From positions 1 to 64,000 of the forward strand of contig DASZHS010000051.1 in assembly GCA_035937595.1 (NCBI GenBank): a stretch of 64,000 nt of DNA, read 5' to 3'. This DNA is from Palsa-459 sp035937595 (GTDB lineage: Bacteria > Actinomycetota > Acidimicrobiia > Acidimicrobiales > RAAP-2). The position numbers and the translations under genes are program-made. Within the stretch, counting starts at the first letter, position 1. The number at the start of each line of letters is the position of its first letter. The notes below the pieces were generated by a model. The model was not told the origin of the DNA and made no database searches. It worked only from the letters and a program-made list of their open reading frames with translations. Positions 1 to 7,797 of the stretch are shown piece by piece.

Positions 1-247
1 CGACGGCGAGGTCGAGGCGGTCGAGGGCGTGGAGGGCGTCGAACCCCTCGACGTGCAGCCCGTGCGACCGTGCGGCGGCCTCCGTCCGCGGCGAGGTCGC
101 GACGCAGCGGACGTCGAGACGGCGCGCCGCGAGGGCGTCGAGGAAGTGGGCGACCGTCGAGCCCGTGCCCAGCCCCAGGCGCATGCCGTCCTCGACGAGC
201 GCGGCGGCCGCCTCGCCTGCGGCCTGCTTCTCGCGGTCGGCCCCCAT
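1..247 (-). CDS. rpiA: ribose-5-phosphate isomerase A, N-terminal part (cut by window edge)
   Basis: Interconverts ribose 5-phosphate and ribulose 5-phosphate in the non-oxidative pentose phosphate pathway (family knowledge). Translation from the ATG at 247 gives an N-terminus with the RpiA substrate loop GLGTGSTV near residues 29-36, then a short helix and VATSPRT near residues 55-61, both typical of RpiA. About 82 codons are visible and the rest lies beyond the window edge. Its ATG overlaps the pgl stop (TGATG), so the two are probably translationally coupled in the ppgK-pgi-gnd-pgl-rpiA operon. Confidence 0.85.
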   Translation of the reverse strand, partial: MGADREKQAAGEAAAALVEDGMRLGLGTGSTVAHFLDALAARRLDVRCVATSPRTEAAARSHGLHVEGFDALHALDRLDLAV

Positions 248-903
248 CAGGCCGCAGCGGCGTCGGCGAGCACCACCGATCGCGCGGCGGTCACGCGACC
301 CGCGGGGATCGAGGTGTCCCCCGAGAGCAGCTGCGCGAGCGCGTGGCGCTTCTCCGCCCCCGCGACCAGCCAGACGAGCAGATCCGCGCGCGAGAGCGCC
401 GGGTAGGTGAGGGTCATGCGTCGGTGTGCCTGGTAGGGCTCGGTCACCGCGACGAGGCGGTCGTCGACCTCGAGCACCGGGTCCCCCGGGACCAGCGAGG
501 CCGTGTGGCCGTCCGCGCCGATCCCGAGGTGCACGGCGTCGAACCGCGCGGGGAGCCGCGCCGCGTAGGCCGTGGCCGCGGCGTCGAGGTCGTCGTCGCC
601 CACCGGCATCGCCTCGATGCGCACCGGGAGGTCCGCGAGGCACGTCTCGAGCGTCGTCAGGTTCCTCGCCGGGTCCCCGGCCGGGGCGACCCGCTCGTCG
701 ACCTGGTAGATGGTGACGCGGTCCCACGGCACCGCCAGCGTGGCGAGCCGCGTGAACATCGCCGCAGGGGTCGTCCCCCCGCTCACGGCGAGGTCGCAGC
801 GCCCACGCTGGGCGACGGCGTCCGCCGCCGTCGAGGCGAGGAGCACGGCGCCCGCGGCCGCCGTCGCCGCCGCGTCGTCGAGCACCCGGAGGTCGTGGTG
901 CAC
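247..903 (-). CDS. pgl: 6-phosphogluconolactonase
   Basis: Hydrolyses 6-phosphogluconolactone to 6-phosphogluconate in the oxidative pentose phosphate pathway. The 218-residue length suits the SugAR/NagB-type lactonase family. Visible motifs are LAVSGGTTPAAMF near residue 38, the VDERVAP loop near residue 68, and LGIGADGHTASLVPG near residue 127, which carries the conserved GxDGHTASLFPG-type signature. The start is a GTG that overlaps the gnd stop codon (TAGTG). Its position directly after gnd and before rpiA fits the pathway role. I see no zwf in the window, so the enzyme that makes its substrate must be encoded elsewhere. Confidence 0.9.
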   Translation of the reverse strand: MHHDLRVLDDAAATAAAGAVLLASTAADAVAQRGRCDLAVSGGTTPAAMFTRLATLAVPWDRVTIYQVDERVAPAGDPARNLTTLETCLADLPVRIEAMPVGDDDLDAAATAYAARLPARFDAVHLGIGADGHTASLVPGDPVLEVDDRLVAVTEPYQAHRRMTLTYPALSRADLLVWLVAGAEKRHALAQLLSGDTSIPAGRVTAARSVVLADAAAA

Positions 904-1934
904 TACGCCGGCCGCTCTTGGTGCCCCCCGAACTCGGCGCGCATCGCCGAGAGGAGCTTGTTGGCGAAGTCGTCCTCGCCACGCGAGGCGAACCGGGCGA
1001 AGAGCGACGCGGTGATGACCGGCGCGGGCACGGACTCGTCGATCGCGGCGAGGACAGTCCAGCGCCCCTCCCCCGAGTCAGAGACGCGGCCCGAGAACTC
1101 CCCGAGCGTGGGTGAGCGAGCGAGCGCGTCGGCGGTGAGGTCGACGAGCCACGACCCGATCACCGAGCCGCGACGCCACAGCTCGGCCACCTCGGCGACG
1201 TCGAGGTCGTAGGCGTAGGCCTGCGGATCGCGCAAGGGGGCGGTCTCCGCGTCGGCCGTCTGGGGCTTCGTGCCGACGTCGGCGTGCTCGAGGATGCTGA
1301 GCCCCTCCGCGATCGCGGCCATCATCCCGTACTCGATCCCGTTGTGGACCATCTTCACGAAGTGCCCCGCGCCGCTCGGGCCGCAGTGCAGGTAGCCGAG
1401 CGGCGCGGTCGAGTCGGTCCGCGTGCGGCTCGGCGTCGGTGGCACCCCCGCCTCGCCGGGTGCGATCGAGGCGAAGATCGGGCCGAGTCGCTCCACGACG
1501 TCGGTCTCCCCGCCGATCATGAGGCAGTAGCCACGCTCGAGCCCGAACACCCCGCCGCTCGTCCCGCAGTCGACGAAGTGCAGGCCGCGCTCGGCGAGCG
1601 TCGCGGCTCGGGCGATGTCGTCGCGGTAGTACGAGTTGCCGCCGTCGATGACGACGTCGTCGGCGTCCAGCAGGGCGCTCAGCTCGTCGAGGGCCCCGCC
1701 GGTGACGGCGGCGGGCAGCATGAGCCAGACCGCACGTGGCCGCGGAAGGGCCGCGACCAGCGCGGCGAGCGTCGACGCGCCCTCCACGCCCTCTTGCTCC
1801 AGGGCCGCGACGGTCGCAGGGGTGTGGTCGTAGGCGACGCAGCGGTGCCCGTCGCGGGTGAGGCGGCGCACGAGGTTCGCGCCCATCCGGCCGAGGCCAA
1901 CCATCCCGAGCGCAAGGGGCGTCGTCGTCGTCAT
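903..1934 (-). CDS. gnd: 6-phosphogluconate dehydrogenase, short decarboxylating type
   Basis: Oxidatively decarboxylates 6-phosphogluconate to ribulose 5-phosphate. The protein has 343 residues, matching the short (GntZ/YqeC-like) form rather than the 470-residue form. It begins with a Rossmann nucleotide-binding motif (MVGLGRMGANL). GNSYYRDD and DCGTSGGVFGLERGYC follow in mid-protein, and then the catalytic-lysine motif GHFVKMVHNGIEYG. Short-form enzymes often prefer NAD, but cofactor choice cannot be read here. The ATG at 1934 overlaps the pgi stop by 4 bases, which supports this start and suggests coupling. Confidence 0.92.
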   Translation of the reverse strand: MTTTTPLALGMVGLGRMGANLVRRLTRDGHRCVAYDHTPATVAALEQEGVEGASTLAALVAALPRPRAVWLMLPAAVTGGALDELSALLDADDVVIDGGNSYYRDDIARAATLAERGLHFVDCGTSGGVFGLERGYCLMIGGETDVVERLGPIFASIAPGEAGVPPTPSRTRTDSTAPLGYLHCGPSGAGHFVKMVHNGIEYGMMAAIAEGLSILEHADVGTKPQTADAETAPLRDPQAYAYDLDVAEVAELWRRGSVIGSWLVDLTADALARSPTLGEFSGRVSDSGEGRWTVLAAIDESVPAPVITASLFARFASRGEDDFANKLLSAMRAEFGGHQERPA

Positions 1935-3529
1935 GCAGGGTCCTCCGTTCGCATCGACCGGTAGCGGCGGATGAGGGTGTTGGTCGAAGAGTCGTGGTGC
2001 AGCGCGGCTGGGCCGCCGGGCCCGAGCTCGGGGGCGATCTGGCTCGCCAGCTGCTTGCCGAGCTCGACGCCCCACTGGTCGAACGAGTCGATCTCCCAGA
2101 TCGCGCCCTGGGTGAACACCGCGTGCTCGTAGAGCGCGACGAGGGCGCCGAGCGTGCGCGGGGTGAGGCGCTCGGCTAAGAGCACGTTGGTCGGGCGGTT
2201 GCCCGGCATCACGCGGTGGGGCACGACGTGCTCCGGCGTCCCCTCCGCGCGCACCTCGTCGGCGGTCTTGCCGAACGCGAGGGCCAGCGACTGGGCGAAG
2301 ACGTTGGACGTGAGCAGGTCGTGGTGGTCGCCCAGCGGGTTGAGGCCCTGGGCGAAGGCGATGAGGTCGACCGGGACGACCTCGGTCCCTTGGTGGAGCA
2401 GCTGGTAGAAGCTGTGCTGTCCGTTCGTCCCCGGCTCGCCCCAGTACACCGCACCCGTCGCGTAGTCGACCGGCTGGCCCGAGGTGGTCACGTGCTTGCC
2501 GTTGGACTCCATCGTCAGCTGCTGGAGGTACGCGGGGAACCGCTTCAGGTACTGGTCGTAGGGCATGACGCCGATGGCGTGGAGGTCGCAGCAGTTCACG
2601 TACCAGACGGCGAGGAGCCCGAGGAGCACCGGCAGGTTCCGGTCGAGCGGCGCGGTCCGGAAGTGCTCGTCCATCTCGTGGAACCCCCCCAGCAGCTCTG
2701 CGAACTGCTCGGGGCCGACCGCGAGCATCGTCGACAGCCCGATCGCGGAGTCCATCGAGTAGCGCCCGCCGACCCAGTCCCAGAAGCCGAACATCTGCTT
2801 TGGGTCGATCCCGAACGCCTGCACGCGCTCGGCGTTGGTGGAGACCGCGACGAAGTGCTTGGCGACCGCCTTTGGGTCGCCGAGTGCGTCCACCAACCAC
2901 GTCCGCGCCGACGTCGCGTTCGTCAGGGTCTCGAGCGTCCCGAACGTCTTGGAGGACACGATGAAGAGCGTGGTCGCAGGGTCGAGGCCGAGGAGCGCCT
3001 CGACGAGGTCCGTCGCGTCGACGTTGGACACGAAGCGGAACGTGAGCTCGCGCGTCGCGTAGTGGCGCAGGGCCTCGTAGGCCATCACCGGCCCGAGGTC
3101 GGACCCGCCGATACCGATGTTGACCACCGCCTGGATCCGCTGACCCGTATGGCCGACCCACGCACCCGACCGCACGCGCTCGCAGAACGCCGTCATCCGG
3201 TCGAGCACCGCGTGGACCTCGGCGACGACGTCGCGGCCGTCGACGACGAGCGTCGCGTCCCTCGGCATCCGCAGCGCCACGTGCAGCGCGGGCCGGTCCT
3301 CCGAGACGTTCACGTGCTCGCCCGCGAACATCGCGTCGCGCCGCTCGGGCACGAGGGACTCCCGCGCGAGATCCACCAGCAGCTGGAGCGTCTCGTCGGT
3401 GACGAGGTTCTTCGAGTAGTCGAGGTACCACCCCGCGGCCTCGGCGACGAGCCGCTCCCCGCGCGACGGGTCGTCGGCGAACAGCTCGCGCAGCGTCGTC
3501 GCCGCGAGCTCGTCGTGGTGCCGCTCCAA
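1931..3529 (-). CDS. pgi: glucose-6-phosphate isomerase
   Basis: Interconverts glucose 6-phosphate and fructose 6-phosphate. From the TTG at 3529 it is 532 residues, slightly short for the family (about 545-550). Conserved stretches include NIGIGGSDLGPVMAYEAL near residue 137, VSSKTFGTLETLTNA, FWDWVGGRYSMDSAIGLS and the C-terminal SFDQWGVELGKQLA, all diagnostic for Pgi. The start is uncertain. The frame stays open up to a TGA at 3586-3588 and reads TSTPEPLRRRPAYRLL before the TTG, which looks like a normal Pgi N-terminus (TxTPAWxxL). No ATG, GTG or TTG precedes the TTG in that stretch. It lies between ppgK and gnd in the operon. Confidence 0.93.
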   Translation of the reverse strand: MERHHDELAATTLRELFADDPSRGERLVAEAAGWYLDYSKNLVTDETLQLLVDLARESLVPERRDAMFAGEHVNVSEDRPALHVALRMPRDATLVVDGRDVVAEVHAVLDRMTAFCERVRSGAWVGHTGQRIQAVVNIGIGGSDLGPVMAYEALRHYATRELTFRFVSNVDATDLVEALLGLDPATTLFIVSSKTFGTLETLTNATSARTWLVDALGDPKAVAKHFVAVSTNAERVQAFGIDPKQMFGFWDWVGGRYSMDSAIGLSTMLAVGPEQFAELLGGFHEMDEHFRTAPLDRNLPVLLGLLAVWYVNCCDLHAIGVMPYDQYLKRFPAYLQQLTMESNGKHVTTSGQPVDYATGAVYWGEPGTNGQHSFYQLLHQGTEVVPVDLIAFAQGLNPLGDHHDLLTSNVFAQSLALAFGKTADEVRAEGTPEHVVPHRVMPGNRPTNVLLAERLTPRTLGALVALYEHAVFTQGAIWEIDSFDQWGVELGKQLASQIAPELGPGGPAALHHDSSTNTLIRRYRSMRTEDPA

Positions 3530-3597
3530 GAGGCGGTACGCAGGGCGCCGCCGCAGCGGCTCGGGCGTGCTCGTCGGTCCCCCTCAGCCTCGTCGGG

Positions 3598-4344
3598 TCA
3601 CCGTGCGAGCGGGGCGACCATGGCCGCGCCCACGATGCCGGCGTCGTTGTGCAGGACCGCGGGGACCACCGGCGTCCGGCACTCGACGAACGGGAGGAAC
3701 TTGTCGGCCTGGCGGCTGACGCCGCCGCCGATGACGAACAGGTCGGGCCACAGGAGGGACTCGACGAGCTCGAGGTAGGCCGAGATCCGCTTCCCCCAGG
3801 CCTTCCAGGAGAGCTGGTCTCGCTCGCGGGCGGACTCTGCGGCCCAGTCCTCGGCGTCGCCGTGGTGCAGGTGCAGGTGGCCGAGCTCCGCGTTCGGCAC
3901 GAGCACGCCGTCGAAGAACAGCCCGCTGCCGATCCCCGTCCCCAACGTGATGAGGATCACGGTGCCCCGGTTCCCCTTGCCCGCGCCGAAGCGGACCTCG
4001 GCCATGCCTGCGGCGTCCGCGTCGTTGATGACGCCGCAGGGTCGCTCGAGCGCCTCGGAGAAGAGGGCCACGGCGTCGGTCCCGATCCAGGTCGCGTCGA
4101 TGTTCGACGCGGTCTTGACGACACCCTGGACGACGACGGACGGCAGCGTGATCCCGAACCCACCCGCCGCACCGAGCCGCCCCACGACGCCGCGCACCGA
4201 ATCGACGATGGCGGTCGGTGTGGCGGGACGCGGCGTCTCGACCCGCTCCCGTTCCGCCGTGAGGGTGCCCCTCACCAGGTCGACGGGGCCAGCCTTGATC
4301 CCGGTCCCGCCGATATCGATCCCGACCGGTGACGCGAGCGCCAT
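3598..4344 (-). CDS. ppgK: polyphosphate-dependent glucokinase
   Basis: Phosphorylates glucose using polyphosphate and/or ATP; the family is typical of Actinobacteria. The 248-residue protein opens with the ROK-type phosphate-binding loop VGIDIGGTGIKAG, has the glucose-site region INDADAAGMAE near residue 104, and a second phosphate motif ITLGTGIGSGLFFDG near residue 132. The length and the ASNIDATWIGTD segment agree with PPGK rather than ordinary glucokinases. It is the first gene of the operon feeding Pgi and the pentose phosphate enzymes. The ATG at 4344 has a strong GGAGGGAC ribosome-binding site and an upstream TAGGGT -10 element. Confidence 0.88.
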   Translation of the reverse strand: MALASPVGIDIGGTGIKAGPVDLVRGTLTAERERVETPRPATPTAIVDSVRGVVGRLGAAGGFGITLPSVVVQGVVKTASNIDATWIGTDAVALFSEALERPCGVINDADAAGMAEVRFGAGKGNRGTVILITLGTGIGSGLFFDGVLVPNAELGHLHLHHGDAEDWAAESARERDQLSWKAWGKRISAYLELVESLLWPDLFVIGGGVSRQADKFLPFVECRTPVVPAVLHNDAGIVGAAMVAPLAR

Positions 4345-4365
4345 GTCCCTCCGAGGGTCGCGGCG

Positions 4366-4371
4366 ACCCTA
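4366..4371 (-). promoter_or_regulatory. putative -10 element for the ppgK operon
   Basis: TAGGGT on the minus strand, about 21 bases before the ppgK ATG and upstream of its ribosome-binding site. It matches the actinobacterial TANNNT pattern seen at several other gene starts in this window. I see no strong -35 box. Confidence 0.45.
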
Positions 4372-4408
4372 CCCGGCGTCGTCAGCAGGGACTCGTTGCG
4401 GGTGGCTC

Positions 4409-5116
4409 CTAGCGCACGATCTCGCGGCGCAGCCCCTCGGTGTCCCACTCAGGATGTTCGGGGATCCGCGTCGCGGCCTTCGCGAAGATGCGCCTCGCGG
4501 TCCACAGGAGCGCACCGGCGTCGTAGAGGTGCGGTGTCGGCACCCCGGCGAGCTCGAAGTCGAGGACGCGACGGATGCCCGGGATGCGCTTCTCGAGCAA
4601 CGCGCGCCGCTCGGCCACGCCCTCCTCGGAGTGCTTGGAGCGCCGCAGCGGCGTGTCGGCGTTGATGACGTAGAAGCTGAGCTCGGGGTGCGCCTCGTAG
4701 ACGGTGCGCTGCCGGTAGGGCAGCATCTCGGCGGCCACCTCGGCGTAGCGCGGCAAGAGCACGAGGCTCACAGCGTCGAGGCGCTCGTCGAGTCGGACGA
4801 GACCCGACTCCACGGTCTCCCGCGTGGGCGCGTTGCGCACCGTCATCGCGCGCCGCCCGAGCAGCCGACGGGCCTCGCGGTCACACGAGCGGCCATCGGC
4901 GGGATCGCCCGGGTAGCCGATGGGCGCGTTGAGGGCGATCACCTCGAACTGGGGGCGCTCGTCGAAGACCTCTGCGAACTTGGCGTACACCCGCGGGTCC
5001 TCGGGCGCAAACGTCGCGGCGTGCAGCTTGGCCGACGCCACGAGCCACCCGCCCGGGCACGGCGTGACCGCGGCGACGACCGAGTATGGGAGAGGCGGAC
5101 CGCCTCGGGACGGCAC
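4409..5116 (-). CDS. DUF429 family protein (predicted RNase H-like fold)
   Basis: A 235-residue protein that I recognise as DUF429, a family predicted to adopt an RNase H-like fold with no firmly established function. Supporting features are the early VAAVTPCPGGWLVA strand, the acidic/substrate-like motif ALNAPIGYPGD near residue 61, the CDREARRLLG helix near residue 77, and the YEAHPELSFYVIN segment near residue 144. The GTG start lies 7 bases after the pilT stop, so it may be read from pilT transcripts. Nothing in its sequence suggests a pilus function, and I regard the neighbourhood as incidental. Confidence 0.7.
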   Translation of the reverse strand: MPSRGGPPLPYSVVAAVTPCPGGWLVASAKLHAATFAPEDPRVYAKFAEVFDERPQFEVIALNAPIGYPGDPADGRSCDREARRLLGRRAMTVRNAPTRETVESGLVRLDERLDAVSLVLLPRYAEVAAEMLPYRQRTVYEAHPELSFYVINADTPLRRSKHSEEGVAERRALLEKRIPGIRRVLDFELAGVPTPHLYDAGALLWTARRIFAKAATRIPEHPEWDTEGLRREIVR

Positions 5117-5122
5117 GACGGG

Positions 5123-6217
5123 TCAGACCGTCGCGGCGACCAAGCCCCGTTGGTCGAGGGCGCGCACGAGCTCCTTCGGACGAGCGGTCACGCTGAGTGC
5201 GTCCTCGTAGGTGATGGTGCCGTCCGCGATGAGTGCCACGAGACTCGTCTCCAGGGTCTGCATGCCTTCCTTCGAGTTCGTCATCATGACATTCTGCAAC
5301 TGGTTGGAGCGGTTCTCGCGGATGAGGTTGCGCACCGGGTTCGTGGCCACGAGCACCTCGAACGCCGCGACCATGCCGCCGCCCGCCCTGGGCACGAGGC
5401 GCTGGGCGACGACGCAGGCGAGCGAGGCCGCGAGCTGGACCCTCGTCTGCTCCTGGCGCCAGGCCGGGAAGACGTCGACGATGCGATCGACCGCCTGGGG
5501 TGCGTCGTTGGTGTGGAGGGTCCCGAAGACGAGGTGGCCGGTCTCGGCCATGGTGAGCGCGATCTGGATCGACTCGATGTCGCGCATCTCACCGATCAGC
5601 AGGACGTCCGGGTCCTCACGGAGGGCGCTGCGGAGCGCGCGATCGAACGAGGGGCTGTCGAGGCCGACCTCGCGCTGGCTGACGGCCGACTTCTTGTGGT
5701 TGTGGACGTACTCGACCGGGTCCTCGATCGTGAGGATGTGCACGGAGCGCGTCTCGTTTATGCGGTCGATGATGGACGCCAGCGTCGTGGACTTTCCCGA
5801 GCCGGTCGGGCCGGTCACCAGCACGAAGCCGCGCGGCAACGTCGCCAGCCAGTCCGCCGCGGTAGGGAGGCCGAGCTCCTCATAGGTGGGGATCCGGGCC
5901 GGGATGATCCGGAGCGCCAGAGAGGTCTCACCCCGCTGGGTGAACATGGAGCCTCGAAGCCTCGCCTTGTCCTCCCACGAGAAGGAGAAGTCGACGTCCA
6001 ACTGCTCTTCGAACGTCCGCTCCTGCTCGGGGTTGAGAAGCGGTCGCGTCAGGGCGTCGATCTGGGCCCCGGTGAGTGGCTCCATGCCCTCGATCGGAAG
6101 GAGACGGCCGTTCACGCGGATCCGCGGCGGTGAGCCTCCGGACAGCAGCAGGTCGCTTCCCTGTTGATCCCAGAGGATGCGGACCCAGGAATCGATCGAT
6201 TCGAAGTTCGTTGCCAT
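5123..6217 (-). CDS. pilT: type IV pilus retraction ATPase PilT
   Basis: Hexameric cytoplasmic ATPase that powers pilus retraction. The 364 residues match PilT length. The N-terminal PAS-like domain (1-110) is followed by a RecA-like domain with Walker A GPTGSGKST (136-144), the aspartate box TIEDPVEYVH (about 163-172), Walker B LIGEMRD (207-213) and histidine box TLHTND (about 233-238). The C-terminal region has PVRNLIRE, equivalent to the PilT-specific AIRNLIRE motif needed for retraction, which separates it from PilB. It lies downstream of the pilin genes, behind a hairpin terminator at 6250-6281, so it may depend on read-through or its own promoter. Confidence 0.95.
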   Translation of the reverse strand: MATNFESIDSWVRILWDQQGSDLLLSGGSPPRIRVNGRLLPIEGMEPLTGAQIDALTRPLLNPEQERTFEEQLDVDFSFSWEDKARLRGSMFTQRGETSLALRIIPARIPTYEELGLPTAADWLATLPRGFVLVTGPTGSGKSTTLASIIDRINETRSVHILTIEDPVEYVHNHKKSAVSQREVGLDSPSFDRALRSALREDPDVLLIGEMRDIESIQIALTMAETGHLVFGTLHTNDAPQAVDRIVDVFPAWRQEQTRVQLAASLACVVAQRLVPRAGGGMVAAFEVLVATNPVRNLIRENRSNQLQNVMMTNSKEGMQTLETSLVALIADGTITYEDALSVTARPKELVRALDQRGLVAATV

Positions 6218-6249
6218 GTGATCGCGACCTCCAGTTGGTCTGCTCAGTG

Positions 6250-6281
6250 TTGGGGTGCCCGGCCCATGCCGGGCACCCCAA
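6250..6281 (-). terminator. hairpin terminator after the second major pilin gene
   Basis: A perfect 14-bp stem (TTGGGGTGCCCGGC / GCCGGGCACCCCAA) around a CCAT loop lies 42 bases past the pilin stop and 32 bases before pilT. There is no long T-run. Nearly the same stem occurs at 7102-7131 after the other pilin gene. It may limit read-through so that pilin is made in excess over pilT. Confidence 0.7.
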
Positions 6282-6323
6282 CCCGTTCACGGAACAGGCA
6301 CCAGCCTGCTCCGCGTCACTTCG

Positions 6324-6815
6324 TTAACTAAGTGTCTTGCACGCCGACACCGGGTTGACGGTGGCGTCGTAGGTGTTGCCAGCGTTCGTGCCGGCCGTCG
6401 GAGTCACGATCACATCGCCGTTGGTCGTCGGAACGGAGTCGCCGCTCGTGGTGAAGGACGTCGCCGGCGCAACCGTGATGGTGTAGTAGGCAGCGTTGCC
6501 AGTCGGCCACGACTGCAGGAACGGCGCCCCCGTCAGCGTGTTGCCGATGAGGTTGGTCTTCCACTGCGCCGACGTGTACGTCGAGAACGACGTCGGATTC
6601 TCGGCCTGCAATGCCGCCACGCCAATGCCGACGGTCTTGGCGTCCGACTGGCATGCAGCGGTGGTGCTCTGACCGGTCACGCCGCTCAGGGCGAAGACGA
6701 CGATCGCGGCGAGGATGCCGAGCACGACGATCACGATGAGAAGTTCGATCAACGTGAAGCCGGAGTCGTCGCCCTCAGACCGCCGCTCGTTCAGCTTGCG
6801 AATGCGCTCACTCAT
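6324..6815 (-). CDS. pilA: type IV major pilin, copy 1
   Basis: Structural pilin of 163 residues. A short basic leader ends at Gly19, followed by the prepilin peptidase site G|FTLIE (Glu24 is +5) and a 24-residue hydrophobic helix. The globular domain holds two cysteines, AACQSDAK near residue 54 and SACK near the C-terminus, likely forming the pilin disulfide loop. The ATG at 6815 is preceded by AGGAGAAGGCAGG. An upstream in-frame extension to 6932 exists, but it overlaps a conserved promoter-like block and would bury the leader. It is nearly identical to the pilin at 7176-7682, so the two are recent tandem duplicates, each with its own upstream block and terminator. Confidence 0.93.
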   Translation of the reverse strand: MSERIRKLNERRSEGDDSGFTLIELLIVIVVLGILAAIVVFALSGVTGQSTTAACQSDAKTVGIGVAALQAENPTSFSTYTSAQWKTNLIGNTLTGAPFLQSWPTGNAAYYTITVAPATSFTTSGDSVPTTNGDVIVTPTAGTNAGNTYDATVNPVSACKTLS

Positions 6816-6884
6816 TGTGTGGTTCCTGCCTTCTCCTAGGTGCTCGTCGACAATCGACAGAGGTATCCGTACCCTCTCGGGATG

Positions 6885-6932
6885 CGCAATGGTTACCCAA
6901 TAGGGATTGAAGACGCAAGTGACTGTCGCCAA
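6885..6932 (-). promoter_or_regulatory. conserved upstream block of pilin copy 1
   Basis: Between TTGGCGA (minus strand, ending at 6932) and GTAACCATTGCG (6896-6885) the sequence matches the block before pilin copy 2, at almost the same distance from the ATG (about 117 versus 115 bases). A small inverted repeat, GTCGA-TTG-TCGAC, lies between this block and the ribosome-binding site. It probably contains the pilin promoter and a regulatory or mRNA-leader element. The remaining intergenic sequence to 7101 is AT-rich for this genome and holds no gene that I can support. Confidence 0.55.
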
Positions 6933-7101
6933 TTAGAGGGGGTATCGCCAGTATTTTTAATGGTGTGTCGTTGCGTTGTTACGGTATTGAGATTTGTGAG
7001 TGTTATCACCTTGACACACTGACACTTGAGGAAAGGACTCGCCGTCGTGAGCCACATCGGCAGTCATCCGTCGCCACATCGGTGGCACGCCGAACATGCG
7101 A

Positions 7102-7131
7102 CGGGGTGCCCGGCAAGAGCCGGGCACCCCG
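7102..7131 (-). terminator. hairpin terminator after pilin copy 2
   Basis: A perfect 13-bp stem (CGGGGTGCCCGGC / GCCGGGCACCCCG) with an AAGA loop lies 44 bases past the stop of the upstream pilin. It is a near copy of the hairpin at 6250-6281, so the duplication unit included the terminator. Confidence 0.7.
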
Positions 7132-7175
7132 TGCACCTCGCGGACCAGGCCGTTGCCTGATCCATTGTCCCTTAG

Positions 7176-7682
7176 CTAGCTAGCAAGCTTCTGGCACGCC
7201 GTCACCGGGTTCACGGTGGCGTCGAATGTCTTGCCAGCGTGGGGGCCAGTAACAGGCGTCACGATCACGTCTCCGTTGGTCGTTGCCACTGCCACTGCAT
7301 CACCTGTCGTGTTGAAGGACGTAGCGGGTGCGACACTGATCGTGTAGTACGCCGAGTTCCCCGTCGGCCACGACTGGAGGAACGGCGCCCCCGTCAGCGT
7401 GTTGCCGATGAGGTTGGTCTGCCACTGCGCCGAGGTGTACGCCGAGTACGACGTCGGGTTCTCGGCCTGCAGAGCTGCAACGCCAATGCCGACGGTCTTG
7501 GCGTCGGACTGGCACGCTGCAGTGGTGCTCTGACCAGTGACTCCGCTCAGGGCGAAGACGACGATCGCGGCGAGGATGCCGAGCACGACGATCACGATGA
7601 GAAGTTCAATCAACGTGAAGCCGGACTCTTCAGTCTCGCTGGCAGACCGCCGCTCGTTCAGCTTGCGGATGGTCTCTTTCAT
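7176..7682 (-). CDS. pilA: type IV major pilin, copy 2
   Basis: Structural pilin of 168 residues. The leader ends at Gly21, with the processing site G|FTLIE (Glu26 is +5), and the hydrophobic helix LLIVIVVLGILAAIVVFAL is identical to copy 1. The two cysteines (AACQSD and TACQ) are conserved. Differences from copy 1 cluster in the leader and in the last third (extra AVA near residue 135, PHAGKTF instead of TNAGNTY). The ATG at 7682 follows an AGGCAGGACC-type ribosome-binding site. It is transcribed before copy 1 and is separated from it by its own terminator. Confidence 0.93.
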   Translation of the reverse strand: MKETIRKLNERRSASETEESGFTLIELLIVIVVLGILAAIVVFALSGVTGQSTTAACQSDAKTVGIGVAALQAENPTSYSAYTSAQWQTNLIGNTLTGAPFLQSWPTGNSAYYTISVAPATSFNTTGDAVAVATTNGDVIVTPVTGPHAGKTFDATVNPVTACQKLAS

Positions 7683-7749
7683 GTTTAGGTCCTGCCTTCG
7701 CTAGGTATTGTCGACTCTCGACAGTGATTTCGACCCCTCTATGGGGATT

Positions 7750-7797
7750 CGCAATGGTTACTCAATGACCTTTCTAAAAGCAAGCAATAATCGCCAA
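7750..7797 (-). promoter_or_regulatory. conserved upstream block of pilin copy 2
   Basis: It contains TTGGCGA (minus strand, from 7797), a CTTGCTTTT segment and GTAACCATTGCG (7761-7750), shared in order and spacing with the block before copy 1. The inverted repeat TGTCGA-GAG-TCGACA follows closer to the gene. It is probably the promoter and leader region of this pilin. Confidence 0.55.

Noticed and set aside
2216..6133. Long plus-strand open frames opposite pgi, ppgK and pilT (2216-3778, 3947-6133)
   Set aside because: High GC leaves the opposite strand open. The translations have no recognisable domains, while the minus-strand genes have complete catalytic motifs.
6885..6896. Sigma-54 promoter before the pilins (GG-N10-GC in TTGGGTAACCATTGC)
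   Set aside because: The copy before the other pilin has GA in place of GG, the -24/-12 consensus is poor, and sigma-54 is generally absent from actinobacteria.
6324..6932. Longer start for pilin copy 1 at 6932
   Set aside because: It would add 39 residues before the leader, run through the conserved promoter-like block, and ignore the AGGAG site right before ATG 6815.
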